DNA of 64,000 nucleotides from Chitinophagaceae bacterium (GCA_019745155.1 JAIETM010000004.1:186001-250000); one strand, 5' to 3'. Numbered from the stretch's first letter, positions 35,297 through 44,721 are shown. Notes: a model not told the origin generated them from the sequence alone. A program made the numbers and translations.

Positions 35297-35872
35297 TTAT
35301 GCGAAGGACAAATTATTTACCATATTCATCGTACGTTCCAGCCCGATGGTGGCAAACTGCTCGATAATCTCTACAGATTTGATGATTTTCTGGTCTACAA
35401 TGGGGCGCTCATCGGCCAACCAGTGACCCAATACAAAATCAGCCTGACGGCCTTTAGGGTAGTTGTTACCAATCCCAAAACGCAGCTTGGGATAAGCATC
35501 TGTGCCCATCATTAACTGTATGTCTTTCAATCCATTATGACCGCCATCGCTACCACTGGGGCGAAGCCTGAGTTTATTCAGCGGAATGGCCAACTCATCT
35601 ACTATGGTGAGGGTATTCGCGAGTTCTACTTTCTCCTTATCGAACCAATAGCGAAAAGCTTTTCCGCTTAGGTTCATGTAAGTGCTAGGTTTGATGCAGA
35701 CAAATTTCTTTCCCTTCCAACTCACTTCCGCCACATCGGCCAGGCGATCAGTACGCCAGAACTGGTTATGCTTGAGTACAAATGCATCCACCACATCAAA
35801 GCCGATGTTGTGCCGCGTATGTTTATACTCTGCGCCAATATTGCCCAAGCCTACGATCAGAAATTTGTTCAT
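35297..35872 (-). CDS. pth: Peptidyl-tRNA hydrolase
   Basis: 191 residues: VGLGNIGAEYKHTRHNIGFDVVD with the catalytic His at about 20, KPSTYMNLSG, the catalytic Asp in VDELAIPLNKLRLRPSGSDGGHNGLK, and GIGNNYPKG. It recycles peptidyl-tRNAs released from stalled ribosomes. It lies downstream of rplY, separated by a terminator. A TACATTTG -7-type box (35877-35884) ends 4 nt before the ATG, consistent with a nearly leaderless transcript. Confidence 0.95.
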   Translation of the reverse strand: MNKFLIVGLGNIGAEYKHTRHNIGFDVVDAFVLKHNQFWRTDRLADVAEVSWKGKKFVCIKPSTYMNLSGKAFRYWFDKEKVELANTLTIVDELAIPLNKLRLRPSGSDGGHNGLKDIQLMMGTDAYPKLRFGIGNNYPKGRQADFVLGHWLADERPIVDQKIIKSVEIIEQFATIGLERTMNMVNNLSFA

Positions 35873-35876
35873 GCCG

Positions 35877-35884
35877 CAAATGTA
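35877..35884 (-). promoter_or_regulatory. -7 element (TACATTTG) of pth
   Basis: Matches the Bacteroidota TAnnTTTG element on the minus strand, 4 nt before the pth ATG. No clear -33 TTG at the usual distance. Confidence 0.45.
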
Positions 35885-35897
35885 CAGGTAAAGAAAA

Positions 35898-35921
35898 AAG
35901 ACCCCGCAGTTGCAGGGCCTT
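35898..35921 (-). terminator. Terminator after rplY
   Basis: Minus strand AAGGCCC-tgcaactgc-GGGGTCTT hairpin followed by a run of T, between the rplY stop and pth. Confidence 0.75.
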
Positions 35922-35999
35922 ATGTTTTGTTTCGGAATAGCATTTGATAAGCTGTTCCAGAAATTCGTGTAATCTGTGTAATCCGAGCGAATCCGTGAA

Positions 36000-36590
36000 T
36001 TACTTCTTCTTCTCGTCTTTTGCAGCAGCAGCTTCTTCTTGCTTAAGCTGACGGGTCATCACTACAGATGCAACAGGGATACGTGGAGAGTTGATGATCT
36101 CCATGTTATCAGCTTGTACATCTTCTACGCGGATATTACCGTTTACAGCCAGATTGGTGATGTCTACCTCGATGTTCTCTTTCAAAAACTTAGGCAGGGT
36201 CTTTACTTTCAGCGACTTCATTTTAGTCACCAGTTTACCACCATCCTTCACACCGATTGAGTTACCAACGAACTTCAATGGCAGTGTGGCTACTACTTTC
36301 TTGTCATCTACCAGTTCCAGCAGATCTACGTGGATCAAAGCATCAGATACTTTGTCGAACTGCATGTCCTTCAAAATGCATCTGTAGGTTTTACCATCCA
36401 CTTTCACTTCTGCTAACTGAAATTGTGCAGTGTACACCAGAGGCTTGAAAGCCTTGGCAGGAGCAGCGAAATTCACTTCCTGCGCACCCTCGTAAATTAC
36501 ACCTGGCACCAGTTCCTGAGAGCGCATTTGGCGGGTGGCTTTTTTGCCAAATTCGGTCCTCAGTTGTCCTTCGATTGTAATTGTATTCAT
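36000..36590 (-). CDS. rplY: Ribosomal protein bL25 (CTC form)
   Basis: 196 residues: the 5S-rRNA-binding L25 domain (about 1-90; MNTITIEGQLRTEFGKKATRQMR, PGVIYEG) followed by the CTC/TL5 C-terminal beta domain (about 95-185) and a charged Lys/Glu/Ala tail. It belongs to the large ribosomal subunit. Gene order prs-rplY-pth is common in bacteria. It has its own promoter and a 5'-terminal stem-loop in the leader. Confidence 0.93.
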   Translation of the reverse strand: MNTITIEGQLRTEFGKKATRQMRSQELVPGVIYEGAQEVNFAAPAKAFKPLVYTAQFQLAEVKVDGKTYRCILKDMQFDKVSDALIHVDLLELVDDKKVVATLPLKFVGNSIGVKDGGKLVTKMKSLKVKTLPKFLKENIEVDITNLAVNGNIRVEDVQADNMEIINSPRIPVASVVMTRQLKQEEAAAAKDEKKK

Positions 36591-36603
36591 AAAATTGATT
36601 TTT

Positions 36604-36622
36604 GTCCCCGTTTTTTCGGGAC
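36604..36622 (-). promoter_or_regulatory. 5'-leader stem-loop of rplY
   Basis: Minus strand GTCCCGAAAAAACGGGGAC folds into a 6-bp hairpin (one extra G). It begins about where transcription from the adjacent promoter should start and ends 13 nt before the ATG. It may protect the mRNA or serve L25 autoregulation. Confidence 0.45.
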
Positions 36623-36624
36623 GG

Positions 36625-36654
36625 CAAAGGTAGGCGCTTGGGCTGGAAGCACAA
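36625..36654 (-). promoter_or_regulatory. Promoter of rplY (TTG-N19-TACCTTTG)
   Basis: Minus strand TTG (36652-36654), 19-bp spacer, TACCTTTG (36625-36632): a full match to the Bacteroidota housekeeping promoter. Confidence 0.75.
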
Positions 36655-36684
36655 AGAGAAAAGACAATTATTTACGGAATGCAA

Positions 36685-36708
36685 ATGGCCCCATTTTTCT
36701 GGGGCCAT
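36685..36708 (-). terminator. Terminator hairpin after prs
   Basis: Perfect 9-bp stem ATGGCCCCA / TGGGGCCAT with a six-base loop, between the prs stop and the rplY promoter; the following T-run is short. Confidence 0.6.
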
Positions 36709-36733
36709 CTACACAAATTATTGATAATCAGCC

Positions 36734-37690
36734 TTATTTATCTCTACCTCTTAATTGCGAGTGTATGAAGAGACTGGTAATACTCTTGTTTTCATAGGCA
36801 TTTCTAATCGCAATAGCGAAGAGATCGGCCACAGAAAGTGCGCGAATTTTAGCAGATTCCTGTTTCAATGGAATGGTATCACAAACAATCAGCTCTTCGA
36901 GTACACTATTTTCAATATTCTCGTAGGCTTTACCACTCAACACAGGGTGCGTACACAAAGCACGTACACTTCTGGCACCTTTTTCCTTCAATAAACCTGC
37001 AGCTTTAGCAAGCGTACCGCCAGTATCGCAGATATCATCGATCAACACAATATCCCTGTCTGCAACATCACCAATCACCACCATACTGGCAATTTCATTA
37101 GCACGCTTACGGTGCTTATCGCAAATCACCATTTCAGCATTGAAATAGCTGGCAATCTCACGAACACGGTTGGTACTGCCCACATCAGGTGCGGCAAAAG
37201 TGAGGTTGGCCAATTTCAATTGCTCGATGTATGGGATGAAGATGGCAGAACTATCCAGATGATCCACAGGGATATCAAAGAATGCCTGTATCTGCGAAGC
37301 GTGCAGGTCCATGGTGATTACACGATCAGCACCAGCAGCTTCTAACAAAGTAGCAATCAGTTTAGAGCCAATAGCCACGCGGGGCTTATCTTTTCTGTCC
37401 TGACGCGCATAACCATAATAAGGAATCACGGCAATGATCTTGTAGGCACTTGCACGCTTGGCCGCATCAATCATGAGCAACAACTCCATGATATTATCGG
37501 TTGGAGCATAAGTGCTTTGCACTAAAAAAACATAATCGCCGCGGATACTCTCCAGAAATATGGGTTGAAATTCACCATCGCTGAATTTCTGGATATTCAC
37601 TTTACCAAGGGGCACACCAAATCTAGAAGCAATTTTCTCAGCCAGTTTCTGTGATCCGGTGCCCGAGAAGATCTTTACGGAGGGATTCAT
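36734..37690 (-). CDS. prs: Ribose-phosphate pyrophosphokinase
   Basis: 318 residues beginning MNPSVKIFSGTGSQKLAEKIA; ATG at 37690 is used because it gives the family N-terminus, while the longer frame would need a non-conserved extension. YYGYARQDRK (ATP-binding flexible loop region), DLHASQIQAFFDIPVDHL and the PRPP-binding DIVLIDDICDTGGTLAKAA are intact. It makes PRPP for nucleotide, His and Trp synthesis in the cytoplasm. It precedes rplY in the same direction. Confidence 0.95.
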   Translation of the reverse strand: MNPSVKIFSGTGSQKLAEKIASRFGVPLGKVNIQKFSDGEFQPIFLESIRGDYVFLVQSTYAPTDNIMELLLMIDAAKRASAYKIIAVIPYYGYARQDRKDKPRVAIGSKLIATLLEAAGADRVITMDLHASQIQAFFDIPVDHLDSSAIFIPYIEQLKLANLTFAAPDVGSTNRVREIASYFNAEMVICDKHRKRANEIASMVVIGDVADRDIVLIDDICDTGGTLAKAAGLLKEKGARSVRALCTHPVLSGKAYENIENSVLEELIVCDTIPLKQESAKIRALSVADLFAIAIRNAYENKSITSLFIHSQLRGRDK

Positions 37691-37806
37691 AGCTAGGAGG
37701 AATGTTGGGCGAAGATAAATGAGAGATTTATCATTTCTGGTTTTATGATACACATCCTGTGCAAAGAATTTTTTTGTTGATGCATAAATTAGAAAAAACA
37801 GGATGC

Positions 37807-38490
37807 ATGACCGCTATTAAAACTTGGGCACCTGACGATAGACCCAGAGAAAAAATGGCACTCAAAGGCACAGCAGCATTGAGCAATGCCGAATTACTGG
37901 CCATACTCATTAACAATGGAACGAAGGATCAATCTGCATTGGATCTTGCACGTATTCTATTAGAGAAATGCCAGCAAGACCTCACCAAACTGGGCAAAAT
38001 GCGGGTGAAAGAAATACAACAGCTGAAAATCAAAGGTTTGGGCGAGAAAAAAGCCATCACCATTGCAGCTGCGCTGGAATTGGGTTTAAGACGACAGGCC
38101 AGCAGTCACCAAAAAACGACCATCACCAGCAGTAAGGATATTGCTCAATACTTGCAAAGCAGGTTACAGTACAAACGACATGAATTGTTTATGGCTATTT
38201 ACCTGAACCGTAGCAATAAGATTGTGTATGAAACCGTGATCAGCGAGGGCGGATTAACAGGAACCGTTGCCGATCCGCGCATCATCCTTAAACAGGCACT
38301 GGAGCATGATGCAGTATCCATCATCCTGTCGCACAATCATCCCAGCGGCAGCTTAAAGCCCAGTAAGCAGGATGAATTGCTCACCAATAAGATTAAGCAA
38401 GCGGCTTTACTGATGGATATACAAGTACTGGATCACATCATTGTGAGTGAAGCAGGTTATTTCAGCTTTGCCGATGAAGGATTACTTTAA
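37807..38490 (+). CDS. radC: RadC-family JAB/MPN domain protein
   Basis: 227 residues. N-terminal helix-hairpin-helix-type region (LGKMRVKEIQQLKIKGLGEKKA, about 60-80) and C-terminal MPN domain with the JAMM motif HNHPSGSLKPSKQD (about 178-191). Despite the name, a role in DNA repair is not established; a nuclease/metalloprotease-like function is debated. The ATG at 37807 is preceded by AGGATG-type purines (AACAGG); two earlier in-frame starts are less convincing. Its stop abuts the stop of the convergent DUF3467 gene. Confidence 0.92.
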   Translation: MTAIKTWAPDDRPREKMALKGTAALSNAELLAILINNGTKDQSALDLARILLEKCQQDLTKLGKMRVKEIQQLKIKGLGEKKAITIAAALELGLRRQASSHQKTTITSSKDIAQYLQSRLQYKRHELFMAIYLNRSNKIVYETVISEGGLTGTVADPRIILKQALEHDAVSIILSHNHPSGSLKPSKQDELLTNKIKQAALLMDIQVLDHIIVSEAGYFSFADEGLL

Positions 38491-38799
38491 TTAAGCTTGT
38501 GGAGCGGGACCACCGAAATGCATAGGAATCTCGATCTGCTCTAAATCCTGAATAGGACCATTAGCAGCTTCATAACGCTCAATATTTTCTTCCAAAGCCT
38601 TCATGAAACGCTTAGCATGCATGGGCGTAAAGATGATACGGCTCTTTACACGGCTTTTGGGTACACCGGGCATGACGCTCACGAAATCAATCACAAATTC
38701 TGCATGGCTATGGGTAATGATGGCCAGATTGGCGTAGTCGCCTTCAGCGATTTCCTCGCTGATTTCGATATTGAGCTGATTATTGGGTTGCTGTTCCAT
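38491..38799 (-). CDS. DUF3467 family protein
   Basis: 102 residues, no signal or membrane segment. IEISEEIAEGDYANLAIITHSHAEFVIDFV and FTPMHAKRFMKALEENI are the typical blocks of DUF3467, a widespread small family of unknown function. A TACATTTG -7-type box (minus strand, 38817-38824) lies about 17 nt before the ATG. Confidence 0.88.
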   Translation of the reverse strand: MEQQPNNQLNIEISEEIAEGDYANLAIITHSHAEFVIDFVSVMPGVPKSRVKSRIIFTPMHAKRFMKALEENIERYEAANGPIQDLEQIEIPMHFGGPAPQA

Positions 38800-38829
38800 G
38801 TTTGCAATTTAGCCAGCAAATGTAGCGGT

Positions 38830-40221
38830 TTAGGCTTTGCGAACCTGCATCTGCTGTGGATCCCAGTGAATCACTTTTTGTTGAAAATAACTTTCATTGC
38901 AAGCCAAGCAAGGCGCTGCTGCACGAAAACCAAAAGCAGCATCTTCTACCACTGGCAATTGCTTTCTTACGGCTGCAAAGAAATTAGCAAAATGATCTTT
39001 GGAATCGCTGTAACCGGCAGGTGCTGCATAGCGAATGGGCGATAATGAGGGTGCAGCTTTATCTTCAGCAGAAAAACGGGCATTATACTCCTTCCTAATC
39101 TGTGCTTGCATCGCGGCAGGATAAGTATCCAAACTATCCCACCCGCCCAAGCCGGGTGCTATAGGCATTTTGCTCCTTTGGATAGTGAAATCATTCCAGC
39201 CAAAATTCAACACCCCTTCCGTGCCCACAAAACGTGTTGTAGCAGTATCGCCCATCCCACTAATGAGGTTTACGCGAAGTGTTACCTGAAATGCTTTGTG
39301 TTGAGGCGTATCTGGATATTCCAATACTGCTGTCATCACATCCGGCACATTGCGCCCGTCCTTCCAGTAGCACAAATCGCCAGTAGCGAAAATGCGTGAG
39401 GGACCAAAACTATCTGTTAGAAAATGTAAGCCTGACAATAAATGCACAAACAAATCACCCGCCACACCAGTTCCATATTCTTTGTAATTACGCCACCAGA
39501 AGAATTTTTTGGCATCGAATACATCCTGCTGTTTACCTCGCTGGTATCTTTTCCAGTCAACAGTTTCAGGCGAAGCATCTACAGGCATCGTGTATTTCCA
39601 TGCACCTAATACACTTTGTCTGTCGAAAGCTGCTTCTACAGAATTGAGCTGACCAATTTCACCAGCTTTATACAATTCCTTCGCTTTTGCATAAGCAATA
39701 CTGCTCACACGCTGACTACCCACCTGCAACAAAGCACCGGTTTCCTGCTGTACTTTCAGCAAAGCCTGTCCCTGATGCAATTGATGCACCAAAGGCTTTT
39801 CACAATACATCGCTTTACCAGCACGCATGGCATCAATACTGATGGCATCATGCCAGTTATCAGAAGTACAAACGAGGATGGCATCAATATCTTCTCTGTT
39901 AATCAATTCGCGATAATCGCGAGTGGTGATTAAAGATTGACCATACAATTCTTTTGCCCTGGCCAGTCTGCCATCATATAAATCACAAACAGCTGCTAAT
40001 TCAATTCCCGGCAACTGCATAAAGGTTTGCGCATTTCTGAAACCAATGATGCCGAATCCAATTACCGCAACACGAATACGATCATTGGCTGCATATTCTT
40101 TTTGAGCTGATTGCAACAAAATTTCTTGCCTTTCTCTTGCAGCAAGGTCTTGCAATGAAGCCGCTGTGATGGCAATGGCTGATCCACCGATCTTTCGTAT
40201 AAAATCTCGTCTGTTAGACAT
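38830..40221 (-). CDS. Gfo/Idh/MocA family oxidoreductase with Tat-like signal
   Basis: 463 residues. An N-terminal twin-arginine-like signal (NRRDFIRKIGGSAIAITAA) is followed by the Rossmann domain (VAVIGFGIIGFRNAQTF, about 51-67) and the MYCEKPLVHQ motif (about 139) of Gfo/Idh/MocA NAD-dependent sugar oxidoreductases. Secreted members are frequent in Bacteroidota glycan metabolism. It is followed by 1 nt by the upstream-located sugar isomerase-like gene in the same direction, forming a two-gene unit. Substrate unknown. Confidence 0.88.
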   Translation of the reverse strand: MSNRRDFIRKIGGSAIAITAASLQDLAARERQEILLQSAQKEYAANDRIRVAVIGFGIIGFRNAQTFMQLPGIELAAVCDLYDGRLARAKELYGQSLITTRDYRELINREDIDAILVCTSDNWHDAISIDAMRAGKAMYCEKPLVHQLHQGQALLKVQQETGALLQVGSQRVSSIAYAKAKELYKAGEIGQLNSVEAAFDRQSVLGAWKYTMPVDASPETVDWKRYQRGKQQDVFDAKKFFWWRNYKEYGTGVAGDLFVHLLSGLHFLTDSFGPSRIFATGDLCYWKDGRNVPDVMTAVLEYPDTPQHKAFQVTLRVNLISGMGDTATTRFVGTEGVLNFGWNDFTIQRSKMPIAPGLGGWDSLDTYPAAMQAQIRKEYNARFSAEDKAAPSLSPIRYAAPAGYSDSKDHFANFFAAVRKQLPVVEDAAFGFRAAAPCLACNESYFQQKVIHWDPQQMQVRKA

Positions 40222-40222
40222 A

Positions 40223-41041
40223 TTATTTCAGTTGTTTGTATTGCTGCTGAAAGTATTGTGCATCTGCAATCACATCCTGTACATTGCTTGTCCAGTTAGC
40301 TTCATGTTCAATAGAGAAAAATCCTTTGAAACCCTGACGCTTCAATTCCTTTAATACACCAGCAATATTGCTCTTGCCAGTTCCGAAAATGACATCATCT
40401 GCTTTGGGATTGCCAAACTCAGCCACATCTTTTACATGCAAACCATACACTTTACCTGAGAGTTTTTTTAAACATTCCACAGGGTCTAAGCCGTTTCTTA
40501 CCCAATGACCAATATCCGCGCAAGCGCCAATATTTGGCCTGCCTTTAGCAGCAGCCAGTACAGAATCAGGATGCCAATATAAACTTGGTTTAGGATGATC
40601 ATGAATAGCTACTTTAATACCATACTTTCCTGCTAAGTCATTCACTACATCTAAATGCGCTTTTGCAGGTTCAGCAGTAATGACGGGTATCGACATATCT
40701 TTTGCAAATGAGAAGTAAGCTTCCCATTCTTCCGGCTTGTCGCAAACCACAACACCAAAAGCATGTACGTCTATTTTATGCGATGCCAACCAGTCACGAA
40801 CTGTTTTCCTTTGCGCGGCATCCATTGCCGGGCCAAAAACGCCAGCTAAACCCCCACCCAATTTTTGTCCGGGATAAACTTCGATAGTTTTCAAACCAGT
40901 ACTATCTACACGTATTAAAGCATCATGAAAACTGGAGATATGAAAGGTCCAGAGTTGAATACCCAATTTCCAGTCTTTGACTTGAGCTATAGCTGTTGAA
41001 AGAAAAAAAATGGCAACCAGAGATAAAAAGATACGCTTCAT
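40223..41041 (-). CDS. Secreted sugar phosphate isomerase/epimerase-like TIM barrel
   Basis: 272 residues; signal peptide MKRIFLSLVAIFFLSTAIAQ at the chosen ATG (41041). The AP-endonuclease-2/xylose-isomerase-like barrel is supported by KLGIQLWTFH, KVAIHDHPKP, GACADIGHWVRNG and FFSIEHEANW (metal-binding His/Glu/Asp positions). Such proteins isomerise or oxidise-related sugars beside Gfo/Idh/MocA partners, as here. Likely periplasmic. Confidence 0.85.
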   Translation of the reverse strand: MKRIFLSLVAIFFLSTAIAQVKDWKLGIQLWTFHISSFHDALIRVDSTGLKTIEVYPGQKLGGGLAGVFGPAMDAAQRKTVRDWLASHKIDVHAFGVVVCDKPEEWEAYFSFAKDMSIPVITAEPAKAHLDVVNDLAGKYGIKVAIHDHPKPSLYWHPDSVLAAAKGRPNIGACADIGHWVRNGLDPVECLKKLSGKVYGLHVKDVAEFGNPKADDVIFGTGKSNIAGVLKELKRQGFKGFFSIEHEANWTSNVQDVIADAQYFQQQYKQLK

Positions 41042-41206
41042 AAAACATTTTGATTCAGAAAGATAGAAAAAGGGCGGAACAGAGAACTGTTCCGCCGACA
41101 TAAAATTAAAACTGCAAATGAGGTAATTAAGATAGGTAAATTCTGAAAAATCAAGAATTTTTTATGCCTCAAAGTTTCTTTTAGTGAAATAGCTTTCTCT
41201 AAATAA

Positions 41207-41237
41207 TTGGCTACTCTCACTCTGCCCGCTACCTTTG
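41207..41237 (+). promoter_or_regulatory. Promoter of folD (TTG-N20-TACCTTTG)
   Basis: TTG at 41207-41209, 20-bp spacer, TACCTTTG at 41230-41237. The folD ATG begins only 4 nt later, so the mRNA is expected to be leaderless or nearly so. Confidence 0.7.
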
Positions 41238-41241
41238 CCGC

Positions 41242-42123
41242 ATGATACTATTGGATGGAAAAATTGCTTCAGCAGCTGTAAGACAGCAGCTTACAACAGA
41301 AGTAGCCGGCCTGAAAGCCGCGGGTAAAAGAACCCCTCACCTGGCCGCAATTCTTGTAGGAAATAACGGTGCCAGCGAGACTTATGTGGCCAGCAAAGTG
41401 AAGCATTGTGAGGAAATCGGCTTTGCTTCCACCCTGGTTCGTTTGCCTGAAACCACCACAGAAGCAGATTTACTCGCCAAGATCAGCGAACTGAACCAAG
41501 CGCCAGAAATCGACGGTATTCTTGTTCAACTGCCGCTCCCTAAGCATATTAACGAGCAATTAGTAATCCAGGCCATTGATCCTTCCAAGGACGTAGACGG
41601 GTTTCACCCAGCAAGTGCAGGTAAACTTGTTCAGGGCTTACCCACCTTCATCCCAGCTACCCCTTATGGTATCATGCTTATGCTGGAGCATTTCAATATT
41701 ACTACCAAGGGCAAACATGCCGTAGTCATTGGCCGAAGCAATATTGTGGGCCGACCCATGAGTATTTTGCTGAGCAGCAATAGCCAATATGGCAACGCTA
41801 CTGTTACTGTTTGTCATTCTCATACACCCAACCTCAAAGAAATTTGCCTGCAAGGCGATATTCTGGTTGCCGCTTTAGGCCGACCAGAGTTTGTAAAAGC
41901 CGACATGGTAAAAACTGGAGCTATTGTGATTGATGTGGGTATCACCCGCGTAGAGGATGCAACTGCCAAAAAAGGTTTCCGCATCAAAGGCGATGTTGCT
42001 TTTGATGAGGTTGCTGCTGTAGCCGGCGCATTAACACCAGTACCCGGTGGTGTTGGCCTTATGACCATCGCAGGCTTACTGAAAAATACTTTACAGGCAT
42101 ATTACCAGCGCAATGCAGGATAG
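41242..42123 (+). CDS. folD: Bifunctional methylenetetrahydrofolate dehydrogenase/cyclohydrolase
   Basis: 293 residues with the FolD blocks YVASKVKHCEEIGF (catalytic Lys), DGILVQLPLPKHI, KDVDGFHPASAGKL, the NADP-binding VVIGRSNIVGRPMS and TPVPGGVGLMTIAGLL. It interconverts methylene-, methenyl- and formyl-tetrahydrofolate in the cytoplasm. The last 11 nt overlap the queE start, indicating a joint transcript. Confidence 0.96.
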   Translation: MILLDGKIASAAVRQQLTTEVAGLKAAGKRTPHLAAILVGNNGASETYVASKVKHCEEIGFASTLVRLPETTTEADLLAKISELNQAPEIDGILVQLPLPKHINEQLVIQAIDPSKDVDGFHPASAGKLVQGLPTFIPATPYGIMLMLEHFNITTKGKHAVVIGRSNIVGRPMSILLSSNSQYGNATVTVCHSHTPNLKEICLQGDILVAALGRPEFVKADMVKTGAIVIDVGITRVEDATAKKGFRIKGDVAFDEVAAVAGALTPVPGGVGLMTIAGLLKNTLQAYYQRNAG

Positions 42124-42745
42124 TACCACACATATCCATACCATGTTGCCCGTGATGGAATCTTTTTATACCCTGCAGGGTGAAGGATACCATCAAGGTA
42201 AAGCAGCTTATTTTATTCGTCTCGGCGGATGCGATGTGGGTTGCGTTTGGTGCGATGTAAAAGACAGCTGGGATGCCAACAAACATCCCAAACACAGCAT
42301 TGATGCCATAGTAACAAAAGCATTGGCTGAAACCAATCAGCAACCATCTATTGCGGTGATCACTGGCGGCGAACCCTTGATGCATCCATTAGATACACTC
42401 ACACAAGCATTAAAAGCAGCTGGCTTTCAAACCAATATTGAAACATCAGGCGCACATCCTTTAAGTGGTGAGTGGGATTGGATCTGTCTCTCACCAAAAA
42501 AATTCAAAGCACCTTTACCTGAGATACTGCCACTGGCCCATGAATTAAAAGTGGTGATCTTCAATAAACATGATTTTGAGTGGGCAGAACAATATGCGGC
42601 ACATGTAAGCCCTGATTGCAAACTATACCTCCAACCGGAATGGGATAAAGCTGCTACAGTTACTCCGCTGATTGTTGATTATATCAAAGCCAACCCACAA
42701 TGGGCATTAAGCTTGCAAACGCATAAGTACATCAACGTACCCTGA
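42113..42745 (+). CDS. queE: 7-carboxy-7-deazaguanine synthase (radical SAM)
   Basis: 210 residues. ESFYTLQGEGYHQGKAAYFIRLGGCDVGCVWCD holds the CX3CX2C cluster motif (C40, C44, C47) typical of QueE; VITGGEPL follows. It converts carboxy-tetrahydropterin to 7-carboxy-7-deazaguanine for queuosine synthesis. A second in-frame ATG at 42143 would still retain the catalytic region; the first is used. Overlaps folD. Confidence 0.93.
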   Translation: MQDSTTHIHTMLPVMESFYTLQGEGYHQGKAAYFIRLGGCDVGCVWCDVKDSWDANKHPKHSIDAIVTKALAETNQQPSIAVITGGEPLMHPLDTLTQALKAAGFQTNIETSGAHPLSGEWDWICLSPKKFKAPLPEILPLAHELKVVIFNKHDFEWAEQYAAHVSPDCKLYLQPEWDKAATVTPLIVDYIKANPQWALSLQTHKYINVP

Positions 42746-42804
42746 TGCATTTTTAACAGCTGTATTCCACTGAGTTTGCAGATATTACAGCATCATTGTG
42801 GAAC

Positions 42805-44721
42805 ATGAAATATTTACTATCCTTTTTGTTGATCGCGCTGTTTACTACTGCTTCGGCTCAGAATAACCGAAAGAGCAAGCTCTTTGCTGCCAAAGCAGTT
42901 GAGTTATTTGAAAAAGCAGCCATTTTACTGCGCGATGGTGAACCCAAAAAAGCCATCCCACTTTTACAACAAAGCCTGCAACTGGATAGTAATTTTCTGG
43001 AGGCCAACCTCACTTTAGCCGGTGCTTATGGCGAGATCAAAGATTATCAGCGCGCTGCAGCACAATACGAAAATGCATTCAAGCAAGACAAGACAAATAC
43101 TAGTTTCTACTACCTGCCCTACTCCATTAATCTAGCAGGACTGGGTAAATACGAAGCAGCATTGCAAGCATTAGAAGTCTTCGCATCAACACCCAATCTC
43201 AGTGAGCGTAGCAAAAAAAGCTTGGCCTATCGCAAAGCCACTTATGAGTTTGCCATCAACTATGCAAAAACGCATCCGAATCAACAGTATTTTTTTAACC
43301 CGATGAACTTGGGTGATAGCGTGAATACTGCTCGCTCTGAATACTTGCCTTGCGTAACCATCGAAGACAGCCTCATTGTTTTTACTCGCTTGGTGGATGG
43401 TATGCGCGAAGATTTCATTGAGAGTAGAATCAGCGGTAACAATCAGTATACCAAATGGAAAACCATCCCAGGCTCTTTGAATGAAGAACCAAAGAAAGGC
43501 GCCATCACACTTTCGCCAGATGGTGAGTGGATGATTTTTGCAGCAGATTTTTCAGGTCGCGGCCTAGGTAGTTTTGATCTCTATATTACTTATTGGACCA
43601 ACGAAGGCTGGAGTGAACCGGTAAATCTGGGCGATAAAATCAATACAGAATTCTGGGAAACAACACCATCGCTGAGTCCCGATAAACGCACTTTGTATTT
43701 TACGAGTAACAGACCAGGCGGTGTGGGTGGTTCAGACCTTTATGTATCCTACATGCAACCCAACGGCAAATGGGGTGCTGCAGAAAACATGGGCCCCATA
43801 CTCAATTCAGCAGGCGATGAAATGGCACCATTCATTCACGCAGATAATCAAACCTTGTATTTCACTTCATCTGGCCATCCTGGTTATGGTGGTGCTGATT
43901 TATTCATCAGCAGAAAGCAAGCTGGCGGCACTTGGAGTAAACCAGAAAATCTGGGCTATCCCATCAACACCATTGAGAATGATGGTAGTCTTGCAGTAGC
44001 TGCAGATGGTAAAACCGCTTACTATTCCAGCAACAGAAGCGATAGTCGCGGGGGACTTGATCTATACACATTTGAATTACGCGAAGACATTCGTCCTTAC
44101 AAAACCTTGTACGTAAAAGGCAATGTATTTGATGCCAAAACCAAACAACCTGTACCCGCATCTGTTGAGCTGATTGACAATAGCATCAACCAACCACTGA
44201 TGAAAATTCAGACCGATGGTAGTGGTGCTTATTTCATCACTTTGCCTATCGGCAAAGACTATACTTTCTCTGTGAACAGAAAAGGCTATCTCTACTATAC
44301 AGAACAATACTCTTTAAGCGGCAAAGCTGCAGACAGCACGTATCAAAAAGACATTGCGCTGCAACCGGTAATACTCAACAGCACATTTGTCTTCAACAAT
44401 ATTCAATTTGCAACTGCTTCGTATCAATTATTGCCCATCAGTTTGGTTGAGCTAGACCGACTCCTACTCGTGATGCAAGAAAACCCAACGCTCAAAATTC
44501 AGATCAGTGGCCATACAGATAATGTGGGCAAGGCCGATGATAACCTGAAACTATCTGAGAATCGTGCAAAATCTGTTGCCGATTACCTCATGAGTAAAGG
44601 CGTTGCCGCAGGCAGATTGAGTTGGAAAGGCTTCGGAGCTACACAACCCATTGCAGACAATACGACAGAAAGCGGCAGGGCTAAGAATAGAAGAACAGCC
44701 TTCACCATTACCGGGCTATGA
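42805..44721 (+). CDS. OmpA-family protein with TPR, PD40 propeller and CRD domains (PorE-like architecture)
   Basis: 638 residues: signal peptide (to about 19, no lipobox Cys), TPR repeats (about 30-140), WD40/PD40 blades (about 180-420; repeated TLYFTSNRPGG and SGHPGYGGADLF blocks), a carboxypeptidase-regulatory-like domain (about 435-515) and a C-terminal OmpA peptidoglycan-binding domain (ISGHTDNVGKADDNLKLSENRAKSV, about 570). This order matches PorE, a type IX secretion-associated envelope protein, but many paralogues share it. The ATG at 42805 opens the signal peptide. Confidence 0.88.
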   Translation: MKYLLSFLLIALFTTASAQNNRKSKLFAAKAVELFEKAAILLRDGEPKKAIPLLQQSLQLDSNFLEANLTLAGAYGEIKDYQRAAAQYENAFKQDKTNTSFYYLPYSINLAGLGKYEAALQALEVFASTPNLSERSKKSLAYRKATYEFAINYAKTHPNQQYFFNPMNLGDSVNTARSEYLPCVTIEDSLIVFTRLVDGMREDFIESRISGNNQYTKWKTIPGSLNEEPKKGAITLSPDGEWMIFAADFSGRGLGSFDLYITYWTNEGWSEPVNLGDKINTEFWETTPSLSPDKRTLYFTSNRPGGVGGSDLYVSYMQPNGKWGAAENMGPILNSAGDEMAPFIHADNQTLYFTSSGHPGYGGADLFISRKQAGGTWSKPENLGYPINTIENDGSLAVAADGKTAYYSSNRSDSRGGLDLYTFELREDIRPYKTLYVKGNVFDAKTKQPVPASVELIDNSINQPLMKIQTDGSGAYFITLPIGKDYTFSVNRKGYLYYTEQYSLSGKAADSTYQKDIALQPVILNSTFVFNNIQFATASYQLLPISLVELDRLLLVMQENPTLKIQISGHTDNVGKADDNLKLSENRAKSVADYLMSKGVAAGRLSWKGFGATQPIADNTTESGRAKNRRTAFTITGL

